32,558 bases of DNA from an uncultured Lachnospiraceae bacterium (GCA_902772565.1 CACYBJ010000021.1:1-32558), one strand, 5' to 3'; shown: positions 23,045 to 31,299, counted from the first letter of the stretch. A program made the numbers and translations. Notes: generated by a model not told the origin, from the letters alone.

Positions 23045-23626
23045 CTATCTGCTTACGATTACTTCGTCAATGAGTCCGTAGGCCTTAGCTTCCTCTGCTG
23101 TCTTCCAGTTGTCTCTTTCTGTATCGTTAACAACTTCGTCATAAGGCTTTCCGGTATTCTCCGCAAGCATTCTGTTAAGTTTTTCCTTGGTCTTTAAAAT
23201 CTGCTTTGCAGTGATCTCGATTTCGGTAGCCTGACCCTGAGCACCGCCCAGTGGCTGATGAATCATGATTTCGGCGTTAGGAAGTGCATATCTCTTGCCC
23301 TTGGCTCCGCCTGCAAGAAGGAATGCGCCCATGCTGGCTGCAAGACCTACGCAGATGGTGGAAACATCGCACTTTATGTATTTCATTGTATCATAGATTG
23401 CCATACCGGCTGTTACGGAACCGCCGGGGCTGTTGATATAGAGGCTGATATCCTTCTGAGGATCCTCAGACTCAAGGAATAAAAGCTCGGCAACGATAAC
23501 ACTTGCCGTTGCATCATTTACTTCTCCGTCAAGGAAGATGATACGGTCCTTTAAAAGTCTTGAATAGATATCGTAGGAACGCTCACCTCTGCTTGTCTGT
23601 TCAATAACATATGGAATTAAACTCAT
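23045..23626 (-). CDS. clpP: ATP-dependent Clp protease proteolytic subunit ClpP
   Basis: Serine protease that forms the tetradecameric chamber of the ClpXP protease. The 193 residues contain the catalytic triad S98 (in GLAASMGAF), H123 (in MIHQPLGG) and D172, at the canonical positions. ATG 23626 follows AAAGGGG. The leader carries a promoter and a terminator-like hairpin between tig and this gene. No CtsR-type operator was recognised. Confidence 0.98.
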   Translation of the reverse strand: MSLIPYVIEQTSRGERSYDIYSRLLKDRIIFLDGEVNDATASVIVAELLFLESEDPQKDISLYINSPGGSVTAGMAIYDTMKYIKCDVSTICVGLAASMGAFLLAGGAKGKRYALPNAEIMIHQPLGGAQGQATEIEITAKQILKTKEKLNRMLAENTGKPYDEVVNDTERDNWKTAEEAKAYGLIDEVIVSR

Positions 23627-23654
23627 GGTATACCCCTTTCAAAAAATATCCGAT

Positions 23655-23692
23655 TACAAAATTAGAGCCTAAAGTAAGGCTCTAATTTCAAA
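23655..23692 (-). terminator. Terminator-like hairpin between tig and clpP
   Basis: On the minus strand ATTAGAGCC pairs with GGCTCTAAT (9 bp, extendable by A-T pairs), followed by TTTTGTAA. It would end the tig transcript. It also lies downstream of the predicted clpP promoter, so it may act as an attenuator for clpPX. Confidence 0.75.
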
Positions 23693-23721
23693 TCAATCTT
23701 ATCGCACCGTAGGGTGCAGCC

Positions 23722-23750
23722 TTTATATAAATATAGGCTTTTTTTTGCAA
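23722..23750 (-). promoter_or_regulatory. Candidate promoter of clpP-clpX-engB
   Basis: On the minus strand TTGCAA (23745-23750) and TATAAA (23722-23727) are 17 bp apart, with an A-rich tract in the spacer. Transcription would begin near 23715, inside a small GCACC/GGTGC hairpin, and run into the terminator-like hairpin before clpP. Confidence 0.55.
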
Positions 23751-23770
23751 TCTGTAAATAAACCTGTGGT

Positions 23771-25168
23771 TTATTCTGCAGATTCGGAAGTCTCTTCTGT
23801 CTTCTTCTTTCTTGTAGTTCTCTTCTTAGGCTTTTCTTCTGTCTTTTCTTCGGCAGATGCAGGAGAAACTGTGGACTTCATTTCCTTTGTTTCCTTTGCA
23901 CTTTCTGCGATGATATCGGCAGCCTTTCTTACTACGAGATCCTTCTTGATGTCTTCAGCCTGTGAACCGAGGATGTCCTTAACCTTCTGAACTTCCATCT
24001 GGTATGCCTTAGCCATCTCTTCGAATTCCTTATCAAGATCTTCGTCGGATGCTTCAAGTTTTTCTACTTCTGCAATCTTCTCAAGTGTAAGACGTGTTCT
24101 GATTCTGCTGATAGCCTGTGGCTCCATCTGAGCTACGAACTTGTCATAGGTAAGGCCTGAGAACTGGAAGTACTGCTCAAGCTGAAGGCCCTGTGCCTGA
24201 AGTCTCTGAGCGAACTCTTCTGCCATGTTCTGCTTTTCTGTTTCAATCATAGGAGCAGGAAGTTCGATAGTTGCATTGGCTGCAGCAATTTCAACTGCTT
24301 CGTTCTTGATTGTTTCCTTAGCTGCCTTGTCCTTGCTCTCTTCAAGGTTCTTTCTGATATCTGCCTTGTACTCAGCAAGTGTATCAAATTCGGAAACTTC
24401 AGATGCGAATTCATCTGTAGCTTCTTCAATAACTTTCTTCTTAATGCTGTTAACCTTGCACTTAAATACTGCAGGCTTTCCGGCAAGTTCAGCTGCCTGA
24501 TAGTTCTCAGGGAAAGTAACATTTACGTCGAAATCTTCACCGATGTTCTTGCCGATGATCTGATCTTCGAAGCCCGGAATAAATGCACCGGAACCGATAG
24601 TAAGATCGTAATCTGTTCCCTTACCGCCGGCAAATGCAACACCGTCAACAAAGCCTTCGAAATCGATCTTTGTCATGTCGCCTGCTTCAACTGCTCTGTC
24701 TGTAACATCAACGATCTTAGCGTTCTGCTCAAGAGCCTTGTTAACCTCGGCCTCAACTTCTTCATCGCTTACGCTTCTGTCCTGCTTTGTAACCTCAAGA
24801 CCCTTGTACTCGCCAAGTGTTACTTCAGGCTTAACTGCTACTGTTGCAGTGTATACGAACTTCTCACCGAGCTTGATTTCTGTTACAGCGATTTCAGGTC
24901 TGCTTACGATTGCAAGACCGCACTCTGTTGCAACCTCAGGATAGGTTTTGTTGATGAGTTCGTTGGCAGCATCATCATAAAAGATTTCTGCGCCGTATTC
25001 CTTAATGATGAGCTTCTTGGGAGCTTTACCCTTTCTGAAGCCCGGAATGTTAATCTTGTTTTTCTGTTTCTGATATGCTTTTTCAACCGCCTGGTCGAAT
25101 TCTTCTGCTGTACACTCAATAGTGAGTTTAGCCATACTCTTCTCTAAATTTTCTACTGTATAACTCAT
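23771..25168 (-). CDS. tig: Trigger factor, ribosome-associated chaperone and peptidyl-prolyl isomerase
   Basis: First chaperone to meet nascent chains; it docks on L23. The start is ATG 25168 (MSYTVENLEKSMAKLTIEC), preceded by GGAGG at a slightly long spacing of 11, giving 465 residues. The upstream in-frame extension contains the promoter region and is not coding. The ribosome-binding signature GFRKGKAP is at about 43-50. The FKBP-type isomerase domain spans roughly 155-240 (DFEGFVDGVAFAGGKGTDYD). A helical C-terminal chaperone domain follows, ending in a Lys/Glu/Thr-rich tail (about 435-465). It has its own promoter and is followed by clpP, a common neighbour order. Confidence 0.96.
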   Translation of the reverse strand: MSYTVENLEKSMAKLTIECTAEEFDQAVEKAYQKQKNKINIPGFRKGKAPKKLIIKEYGAEIFYDDAANELINKTYPEVATECGLAIVSRPEIAVTEIKLGEKFVYTATVAVKPEVTLGEYKGLEVTKQDRSVSDEEVEAEVNKALEQNAKIVDVTDRAVEAGDMTKIDFEGFVDGVAFAGGKGTDYDLTIGSGAFIPGFEDQIIGKNIGEDFDVNVTFPENYQAAELAGKPAVFKCKVNSIKKKVIEEATDEFASEVSEFDTLAEYKADIRKNLEESKDKAAKETIKNEAVEIAAANATIELPAPMIETEKQNMAEEFAQRLQAQGLQLEQYFQFSGLTYDKFVAQMEPQAISRIRTRLTLEKIAEVEKLEASDEDLDKEFEEMAKAYQMEVQKVKDILGSQAEDIKKDLVVRKAADIIAESAKETKEMKSTVSPASAEEKTEEKPKKRTTRKKKTEETSESAE

Positions 25169-25229
25169 CGGGTTATATACCTCCGTATAATTTACCACGT
25201 CTGATTTTGACATGGCTTGACAAATGGAG

Positions 25230-25258
25230 ATTATAACACAAATATAAACAGACCGCAA
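25230..25258 (-). promoter_or_regulatory. Promoter of tig
   Basis: On the minus strand TTGCGG (25253-25258) and an extended -10 TGT-TATAAT (-10 at 25230-25235) are 17 bp apart. The transcript start near 25223 confirms that the tig coding region begins at the later ATG 25168. Confidence 0.8.
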
Positions 25259-25274
25259 CCCCTACAAATTCAAA

Positions 25275-25308
25275 GAAAAAAAGCCGGCTGCGGGTTTCGC
25301 AGCCGGCT
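25275..25308 (-). terminator. Strong terminator after the GGDEF/EAL gene
   Basis: On the minus strand AGCCGGCTGCG pairs perfectly with CGCAGCCGGCT (11 bp, 5-nt loop), followed by seven T-rich bases. It starts six bases after the stop codon of the GGDEF/EAL gene. Confidence 0.92.
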
Positions 25309-25314
25309 GTAGGT

Positions 25315-28300
25315 TTATTTTTCGTTTTTGTTGTCGTCGATTACGAGAACGAAATCGTCCGGATTAAACATCTTGTTGGTCTTAACTTCAACCTGAATGT
25401 CATCCAGTTTCTTAAGTCCCGGATTCTCTTCGATCATCTTGACTGTTCTCATGCTGTTAAGAGCAAACTTGGTCATGTAAGAATCAAGCGAAATTACAAA
25501 GCCCATAGTCTGAAGTTCCTGGAGAATGGAAACAACTCTGTAGAAGTTTCCTTCGTTTACACCTTCCGGAATTACGAATTCCACGATGTTGGTCGGAACC
25601 GGATAGTCCTTTAATATCTTCTTGGTTCTTGCCATGAACTCAGGGCTGAACATGTATTCCTGTGAACAGGAAATCGAAATGAGCGGCGGCTTGATCTCCC
25701 TCTTGATCCACTCGTCGAGAAGTCTGAAGGTCTCTTCGTGAACATAGGAATCAAGCTGAGTGATTGCGCCTTCCTGCTGCATAATGCCTGCAAAGGATTC
25801 TCTTTCGATTACGGAGCCTTCCTTTGTTACCCAGCGCACTACGGCATCTGCCTTAACAATCTCACCGTCTTCGTCTCTTATAGGCATGAAGAATACTCTG
25901 AACTCGTGATTATCAAGAGCGGCCTTCATGTTATTCTTAACGAAGTTCTCGAATGTGGCACCGGTCTTAATAACATCACTGTGCCATGCAATTTCGATCT
26001 CGCCGGTTTCGATTCTTGAAGAAATGCTCTTTCTTGCCGTATTGGCAGCCTCGATCATGTCGCTTACTCTCTGACCGTGGCCGTTCATTCTGTACAGACC
26101 TGCCCAGAAGCTTAACTTAACATCCGGATACATCCTGTGAACGCTTGCAAGGGCCTGCTGGAGGATCATTTCGATTCTTGCAGTGATACGCTCTTTGTCA
26201 TCGTATTCAATAAAGAGTACGAAGGTTGAGCCTGTAACTCTTGCAAAGTATTCTTCCTCTCTAATCTGTTCGGAGATGGAATTGGAAAGCTGGATGAGTA
26301 CTTCGTCGCAGATTGAGTAGCCCCAGAGGTCATTGATTTCTCCGAAGTTCGGGATGTTGAAATAAACGAAAATGTTCTGTGGCTTTCTCATGAGAGAAAT
26401 CTTGGAATCAACAACCTGTTCAAACTTCTCAACGGTCATCTGGCCCGTAAGGACATCCTTGGATTTCATGCGGTCTACGAAGTTGGAAACATCGGTCCAG
26501 CAAATGAAATCATACTCGTCTTCGCCATGCTTTATAGCTGTAGCTGTGGATGTGAACCACTTCTTATTCTTTTCAAAGTAGCTGTCCATTGCACAGCGGT
26601 CTTTGGCATTCTCGCCTCTGATGCCCACCAGCGGACAGTTCTTGCAAGGCTCCTTGCGACCCATTACGGTCTTGTAGCAAAGAAGGTTGTCTTCTTCGGC
26701 CACATACTGTCTTCCGTTGGCATCGCCAACGAATACCAGCTGATAGGAATCCTTTTTAACAGCGTAGTCCGTTACGAGCTGATTGTTCATAACGTCACGT
26801 GAATATTCGATTTCTTCCTGCAGACCTTCTCTGGTTCTGATACGCTCCATGTAAATGCTGAGGAGCTTTGAAAAGCTGATAAGGAAATCGGATTCTTCCT
26901 TTTCCCACTTTTCGCCCTGAGGTCTTTCAAATGTGATGCAGGTTACGGCATGACGGTCTTCAAACACTTTGTACTGAAGAACGGAGCCGGATGTGAACAC
27001 ACCCTTGAGTTCGCCCGGTACCTGGAAATCAAGAGTTGCGGTGTTCTCGCAAAGGAACAGATTGTCATTCTTGAAGCGGGCATAGATTTTGCTCCACTGA
27101 GCATCTACGATTCTCTCGTAAACTCTCATGTACGGAATGGTCTTCTGGTTCCAGTAATACTTAACCGAACAGGTGGTTCCGCGCTTGTCGTAGTTGTATG
27201 TATAGATTCTTAAATACTTGTAATACTTACCTACCTCGGCAAGGATGTTATTGATTTCCTCAGGCTTGGCATCGTCGCTGGCAAGCATTTCCATCACTTT
27301 GTCGATGTAATACTTTTCTACCTTACCGTACTCAGCCTGTTTCTGTCCCTGAATGATCTTACGGGACTCTGTGGCCTCCTGCTGTTCCTTGGTTGTTGGA
27401 ACCTCATGAGGTGTTACATTAAGAGAATCGGAATAGAATTCGAAAATCTTCTCCGGCTTCTTCTTGGCTGCGGCAAGAGCGATAGCTGCCTTCTTGTAAA
27501 GTGTTGAATAGTCGTTACCGTCGGCAGGGGCAGATGAAATACCTGCGCAAAGAGAAAGTTCATGTTCTCTCTTGAACTTGATCTCGCCGGCCATACCAAC
27601 TATGTTCTTAACTATTTCGGATGCAGATTTAACAGAACTGATGGACTGCTTAAATACGGCAAATTCGTCGCCTTCTATTCTTGCAACAAGTTCTCCTTCT
27701 TTGAAAAGAGCTGCAAGAGCATTACCGAAGGTTTCGATTACATACTCACCGTAGGGCTCGCCCCATTTTTTGTTAATTGCCGCAAAGTTATTGATATCGA
27801 TAATAACAAATGCGTGTTTGGCTTTGTCACCGCGCTTCTGGATAGACGCGGAAACCTGTGATATAAATGCTTCTCTGGTGAGAAGACCTGTTACCTTATC
27901 GCTTTCGGCACGCTTGATAACAACATTCTCAGATGCCTTCTCGGAATCTACGTTACGTGAACGGCCAATAATTTTCTCGGGTGCACCGTTGGCATCCTTC
28001 TGAAGATAACCTTCGAATCTTACCCATACATACTTATCGGTTCCGATGTCCATTCTCATGTCATAAGAGAATGCCGGTTCGCCTTTGTCCATGCTGTCAA
28101 CAAACTTGTCGAAGATCGGAACATCGGCAGGATAGATAACATCGCTGTTCTTTATTGTTTCGCGGTAGTTTGCTATTTCCCCATGACCCCCGAAACTAAG
28201 GCCTTTGCTCTGAGTGAGTTTCTTTGACTTGATGTCGTACTCCCAAAGACCGCAATCAACCATGTCTTTAATAAAGTTGTATTTTACTTTTTCGGATTCG

Positions 28301-28362
28301 AGCTCCTTTTCGAGTTCTTCTATTTTAGAAAAATCAAATTTTGAAGTCGATTTCTTTTCCAT
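25315..28362 (-). CDS. PAS-GGDEF-sensor-GGDEF-EAL protein with degenerate second GGDEF and EAL
   Basis: Large cytoplasmic protein (1015 residues, no membrane segments) of the cyclic-di-GMP type. In order: a coiled-coil start; a PAS domain (about 30-140, ending IIGRSRNVDSEK); a first GGDEF domain (about 150-310) whose signature is EGDEF at 230-234; a GAF-like region (about 350-510); a PAS-like region (about 520-630) with cysteines C562, C573, C576 and C590 in CYKTVMGRKEPCKNCPL; a second GGDEF domain (about 635-795) whose signature has decayed to TGSTF (710-714); and an EAL domain (about 805-1010). In the EAL domain EAL is replaced by DAV (839-841), the NxS asparagine by serine (897) and the DD pair by DS (960-961). 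The EAL domain is therefore unlikely to hydrolyse c-di-GMP. The first GGDEF might still synthesise it or bind GTP. It is a single gene with its own promoter and terminator. Confidence 0.93.
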   Translation of the reverse strand: MEKKSTSKFDFSKIEELEKELESEKVKYNFIKDMVDCGLWEYDIKSKKLTQSKGLSFGGHGEIANYRETIKNSDVIYPADVPIFDKFVDSMDKGEPAFSYDMRMDIGTDKYVWVRFEGYLQKDANGAPEKIIGRSRNVDSEKASENVVIKRAESDKVTGLLTREAFISQVSASIQKRGDKAKHAFVIIDINNFAAINKKWGEPYGEYVIETFGNALAALFKEGELVARIEGDEFAVFKQSISSVKSASEIVKNIVGMAGEIKFKREHELSLCAGISSAPADGNDYSTLYKKAAIALAAAKKKPEKIFEFYSDSLNVTPHEVPTTKEQQEATESRKIIQGQKQAEYGKVEKYYIDKVMEMLASDDAKPEEINNILAEVGKYYKYLRIYTYNYDKRGTTCSVKYYWNQKTIPYMRVYERIVDAQWSKIYARFKNDNLFLCENTATLDFQVPGELKGVFTSGSVLQYKVFEDRHAVTCITFERPQGEKWEKEESDFLISFSKLLSIYMERIRTREGLQEEIEYSRDVMNNQLVTDYAVKKDSYQLVFVGDANGRQYVAEEDNLLCYKTVMGRKEPCKNCPLVGIRGENAKDRCAMDSYFEKNKKWFTSTATAIKHGEDEYDFICWTDVSNFVDRMKSKDVLTGQMTVEKFEQVVDSKISLMRKPQNIFVYFNIPNFGEINDLWGYSICDEVLIQLSNSISEQIREEEYFARVTGSTFVLFIEYDDKERITARIEMILQQALASVHRMYPDVKLSFWAGLYRMNGHGQRVSDMIEAANTARKSISSRIETGEIEIAWHSDVIKTGATFENFVKNNMKAALDNHEFRVFFMPIRDEDGEIVKADAVVRWVTKEGSVIERESFAGIMQQEGAITQLDSYVHEETFRLLDEWIKREIKPPLISISCSQEYMFSPEFMARTKKILKDYPVPTNIVEFVIPEGVNEGNFYRVVSILQELQTMGFVISLDSYMTKFALNSMRTVKMIEENPGLKKLDDIQVEVKTNKMFNPDDFVLVIDDNKNEK

Positions 28363-28446
28363 AGTAAACCTCTTTTACCCATAATGTTACATGACAATTC
28401 CCCGACAAATCCCGAAAAAGGGCGCAAGAAACCGCCATACACGAAT

Positions 28447-28496
28447 AGTTTACTACAAATTGCATCTGTATTGCAAGCCACTTGCACAAATGCAAT
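28447..28496 (-). promoter_or_regulatory. Candidate promoter and nested dyad upstream of the GGDEF/EAL gene
   Basis: On the minus strand TTGCAA (28471-28476) and TAAACT (28447-28452) are 18 bp apart. A nested inverted repeat covers the -35: TGCAAG/CTTGCA around a 3-nt centre (28472-28486), flanked by ATTGCAT/ATGCAAT (28459-28465 with 28490-28496). This could be an operator. No regulator can be named. Confidence 0.5.
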
Positions 28497-28532
28497 ATGA
28501 TTTGTCAAATATCACGTAGGTTTTAACGATTT

Positions 28533-29084
28533 TTAATCAAACTGGACCTTGGCGGCCATATCCTTCGCAACTTCTTCGCTTGTTAAAGCCGTTAAAATAG
28601 CAAGGGCGAAGTCCATTGAAGTGCCCATGCCGCGGGATGTGATGATATTTCCGTCTCTTACAGCCTTGGCACCTGTCATGTAGGTGGCGCCGAGAAGCTT
28701 TTCTTCAAAGCCCGGATAGCTGACAGCCTTTTTACCCTGAAGCAGTCCGTTCATGCCAAGAACCGAAGGAGCGGCGCAGATGGCGCATACAAACTTGCCT
28801 TCGGAATTAAACTTCTTAATTACTTCGGCTACTCCCGCATGGTCCATAAGAGTGTTGGTTCCTTTAAGGCCGCCGGGAAGTACAACCATATCGGCAGATG
28901 CGAAATCTGCCTCTTCGAACAAAACATCCGCAAGAAGCTTGATGCCATGTGATGTGGTTATCTCCTTACGACCCATAACGGAACAGGTTTCAACATCGAT
29001 CTTGGCACGTCTTAAAATATCAACCACCGTGAGGCCTTCGATATCTTCAAACCCGTCTGCAAACAAAACATAAACCTTAGACAT
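28533..29084 (-). CDS. DJ-1/PfpI family protein
   Basis: Member of the DJ-1/ThiJ/PfpI superfamily, which includes glyoxalases, deglycase-like proteins and stress proteins. The start ATG 29084 has AGGAGG upstream and gives 183 residues, beginning MSKVYVLFADGFEDIEGLTV. The conserved Glu of the DGFEDIE segment and the nucleophile-elbow cysteine in AICAAPSVLGMNGLL near residue 103 are present, so an active thiol site is likely. The exact reaction is unknown. It lies 23 nt after the YesL-like gene. No clear terminator follows. Confidence 0.93.
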   Translation of the reverse strand: MSKVYVLFADGFEDIEGLTVVDILRRAKIDVETCSVMGRKEITTSHGIKLLADVLFEEADFASADMVVLPGGLKGTNTLMDHAGVAEVIKKFNSEGKFVCAICAAPSVLGMNGLLQGKKAVSYPGFEEKLLGATYMTGAKAVRDGNIITSRGMGTSMDFALAILTALTSEEVAKDMAAKVQFD

Positions 29085-29107
29085 ATTCTCCTCCTGATTT
29101 ATACACT

Positions 29108-29791
29108 TCACTGTATTTCTTCTTCGTTTAATTCGGAATTCTCATCCTCTATACCTTCAAGTTTTTTGTAGGCTTCTATTACCACATTTCCTCTGTAGGC
29201 AAGAGTTATCAATATCATTTCCGGAACCAGTACCACTACAAATACCGAGAACATTCCCATGCCGGTGCCGGGATTGTCAAAAAGCAGTATCATGGTAAAG
29301 AAAATGTATGCAAAGAAAAGAATTCCCACCTGTATAAGGGTGATAATCAGTTTTCCGGGCCACTTGAGGGCAAAAAACACGGAATTGATCAAAGTTCTTC
29401 TGGTAGTATTCTCATACTTTACAGCCAGCGGAAAAGCATAAATAAAAGCAAGCAGCATAAATACCGCCGACATTGTAATGATCACCAGATGGAAAAGCGA
29501 CTGGTTGATCATAAAGTACTGGATGTTAATGTAAAAGAAATAAGAAAGCAGGGCCAGAACCAAAAACAGTTTGGTTCCGTCCACAAAGTTTTTCCTGAAA
29601 GCATCCCAGAAGTTTTTCCAGATATATGACTCTTCTTTTCTTACTATTCTCATGTTTACATCTATTGCAGCCGCTGTGGATGCACCTATGGTTATAATCG
29701 GAATACAAAAGATCAGCCACAGGAAGTTTACGAAAAACATATCTGCGATGGTCCACATCATTTTATAAAGAGCACCGTCTTCTCTGAACAT
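29108..29791 (-). CDS. YesL-like (DUF624) integral membrane protein
   Basis: Membrane protein of 227 residues with about five predicted hydrophobic segments. It begins MFREDGALYKMMWTIADMFF, followed by the family segment LIFCIPIITIGASTAAAIDV near 26-45. DUF624/YesL proteins are often linked to sugar ABC transporter genes in Firmicutes, and a solute-binding protein gene lies nearby here, but two genes and a hairpin cluster separate them. Function is unknown. ATG 29791 follows AAAGGTG. Confidence 0.9.
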   Translation of the reverse strand: MFREDGALYKMMWTIADMFFVNFLWLIFCIPIITIGASTAAAIDVNMRIVRKEESYIWKNFWDAFRKNFVDGTKLFLVLALLSYFFYINIQYFMINQSLFHLVIITMSAVFMLLAFIYAFPLAVKYENTTRRTLINSVFFALKWPGKLIITLIQVGILFFAYIFFTMILLFDNPGTGMGMFSVFVVVLVPEMILITLAYRGNVVIEAYKKLEGIEDENSELNEEEIQ

Positions 29792-29808
29792 AATTCACCT
29801 TTCTCTGC

Positions 29809-29923
29809 CCCCGATCTCCGATCGGGGAGGTCTGTCGCAACTCGTCATAATTCCGAAGGAATTGTGACAGAGTTTCGTAGAAACTCGTCTTTGAGACATC
29901 AAAGGAATCCCGTAGGGATTCCT
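29809..29923. repeat. Tandem set of four short palindromes with 3-nt centres
   Basis: Four perfect inverted repeats follow one another. They are CCCCGATC-TCC-GATCGGGG (29809-29827), AATTCC-GAA-GGAATT (29849-29863), GAGTTTC-GTA-GAAACTC (29870-29886) and AGGAATCCC-GTA-GGGATTCCT (29903-29923). TCTGTCGCAA and TTGTGACAGA (29831-29840 with 29862-29871) can also form a larger arm around the second one. Every loop is closed by a C-G pair. There is no open reading frame or T-run. It looks like an extragenic palindromic element; whether it is repeated elsewhere in the genome cannot be seen here. Confidence 0.6.
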
Positions 29924-29939
29924 ACCTTTCTGCTTACTA

Positions 29940-29971
29940 ATACAAAAGCCGGAGTATGATACACCGGCTTT
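29940..29971 (-). terminator. Terminator after the Ala-rich membrane protein gene
   Basis: On the minus strand AAAGCCGG pairs with CCGGCTTT (8 bp, inner part also partly self-pairing), followed by TTGTATT. It lies about 50 nt after the stop codon of that gene. Confidence 0.7.
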
Positions 29972-30020
29972 ATTAATTTCTCATATACAGTTTACGGGCG
30001 CGAGATAAAAGCCCAACGCC

Positions 30021-31193
30021 TTACTGACCGTGGATATTGGAAACCGAAAGTCCGTTTACGGTCTTAGATATACGATCTTTTCCATCTACTCTGAGATGAA
30101 CAATTACCGCTCCGGAAGAAATGTTGCTGGTGTCTGCATAGAGAGATACTATGTCAGATGCAACCTTCTTTCCGCCACTCTTTTCAGCCATGGCATCGAT
30201 TGCTGCCTTGGACTTTTCGGATTTGGAAAGCCCTGCGGAGTATGAACCTTCTACACGGTAAACATCCCCTTTTTCGTCGGCATAATAGATGATATAGTCT
30301 GCATCTTTTTCTATGGCAATAGCCTGAACGGACGCATTGGAATCAACGCCTATTGTGGCTTTGCCAAGTTCTTCGGTTATTTCCTGCATGAGGTCGGAAT
30401 TAATACCGGAAGCATCGGTCTTTGCAAAAGGACCTACCTTGAATAAAAAGGCTGATGCAAAATACATTACAACAATAAAATCCACTGCAAAGAAAAGTGC
30501 AATAAGAAGTTTAACCGGCTGAATGGCGCCTCTGGCCTTCTTGGCTGCCTTGGCATCGAGAATTCTCTGCTTCTCTGCTTCGGCGGCTGCTTTTTTGGCA
30601 TCCTCTGCTGCTTTCTTCTTGGCTTCGGCATCGGCTTTAGCTTTGGCTTCGGCATCTGCTCTGGCTTTGGCTTCTGCTTCGGCGGCTGCGCGTGCTTCGG
30701 CATCTGCCTTGGCCTTGGCCTCGGCTTTGGCTTTTCGCTCGGCTTCTACGGTTGCTTTAAGTTCTGCTTCTCTTCTGGCAGCTGCTTCGGCTTCCGCTTT
30801 GGCTCTGGCTTCAAAGTCGGCTTTTCTCTGCTCAAGAAGTTCCCTGTCTCTTGCAGCTGCAAGTTCCACTCTTCTGGCTTCTTCTTCGGCTGCGCGGGCG
30901 GCGGCTTCTGCTTCGGCCTGAGCCTTGGCAATAAGTTCTGCCTGCTGCCTTTCTATTTCTCTGGCCATCCTCTCGGCTGCCTCGGCTGCTGCACGGGCTT
31001 CCGCCTGTACCTTTGCTTCCGCTTCCGCCGCAATTCTGGCTGCATCGAATTCACTGTTTAACTGCGACTGCTGATTCTTAAGAGCCTTTTCCTGATCCTT
31101 TTGATTCAGTTTGGCAAAGAAATCGTCGGCCGCATCATACCCCGAGTTATCACTGTCGTAGCCCTCAAAGTCAAAGGATTTACGCTGATCCAT
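30021..31193 (-). CDS. Ala/Glu/Lys-rich coiled-coil protein with one membrane segment
   Basis: Protein of 390 residues with no recognised family. Residues 1-50 are acidic and polar. Residues 50-220 are an extended Ala/Glu/Lys/Arg helix built from loose AEAKAKADAEA-type repeats, resembling the TolA central domain in composition. A single hydrophobic segment spans about 226-252. A globular-looking C-terminal part of about 135 residues (253-390) follows, with IEKDADYIIYYADEKGDVYR and VHLRVDGKDR. The basic residues just before the membrane segment suggest that the long helix is cytoplasmic and the C-terminal domain outside, which is the reverse of TolA. ATG 31193 has GGAGG. It has its own promoter and terminator. 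Low complexity makes any similarity by composition unreliable. Confidence 0.8.
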   Translation of the reverse strand: MDQRKSFDFEGYDSDNSGYDAADDFFAKLNQKDQEKALKNQQSQLNSEFDAARIAAEAEAKVQAEARAAAEAAERMAREIERQQAELIAKAQAEAEAAARAAEEEARRVELAAARDRELLEQRKADFEARAKAEAEAAARREAELKATVEAERKAKAEAKAKADAEARAAAEAEAKARADAEAKAKADAEAKKKAAEDAKKAAAEAEKQRILDAKAAKKARGAIQPVKLLIALFFAVDFIVVMYFASAFLFKVGPFAKTDASGINSDLMQEITEELGKATIGVDSNASVQAIAIEKDADYIIYYADEKGDVYRVEGSYSAGLSKSEKSKAAIDAMAEKSGGKKVASDIVSLYADTSNISSGAVIVHLRVDGKDRISKTVNGLSVSNIHGQ

Positions 31194-31208
31194 ATCTTCC
31201 TCCGAAAT

Positions 31209-31264
31209 GTAAATGCGTATTTACAGTACCTATTTATTTTAATATTTATAGGGTAATAAGTCAA
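31209..31264 (-). promoter_or_regulatory. Promoter and 5' hairpin of the coiled-coil protein gene
   Basis: On the minus strand TTGACT (31259-31264) and TAAAAT (31236-31241) are 17 bp apart. A 6-bp hairpin GTAAAT/ATTTAC (31209-31224) would form near the 5' end of the transcript, just before the ribosome binding site. Confidence 0.6.
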
Positions 31265-31299
31265 CACATGAACCATCTGCTAAGGACTGCGGAAAGCAC

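Noticed and set aside
25169..25258. N-terminal extension of trigger factor to 495 residues
   Set aside because: The extension lies over the tig promoter and its transcript start; the family begins at the MSYTVENLEK methionine.
30523..30921. Ala/Ser-rich plus-strand frame of 132 codons
   Set aside because: Antisense translation of the repetitive GCN-rich coding region of the coiled-coil protein; low complexity explains the absence of stops.
30540..31060. Possible tandem DNA repeat array or CRISPR-like repeats
   Set aside because: The periodicity comes from Ala/Glu/Lys codon repeats within a coding frame; units vary and there are no spacers.
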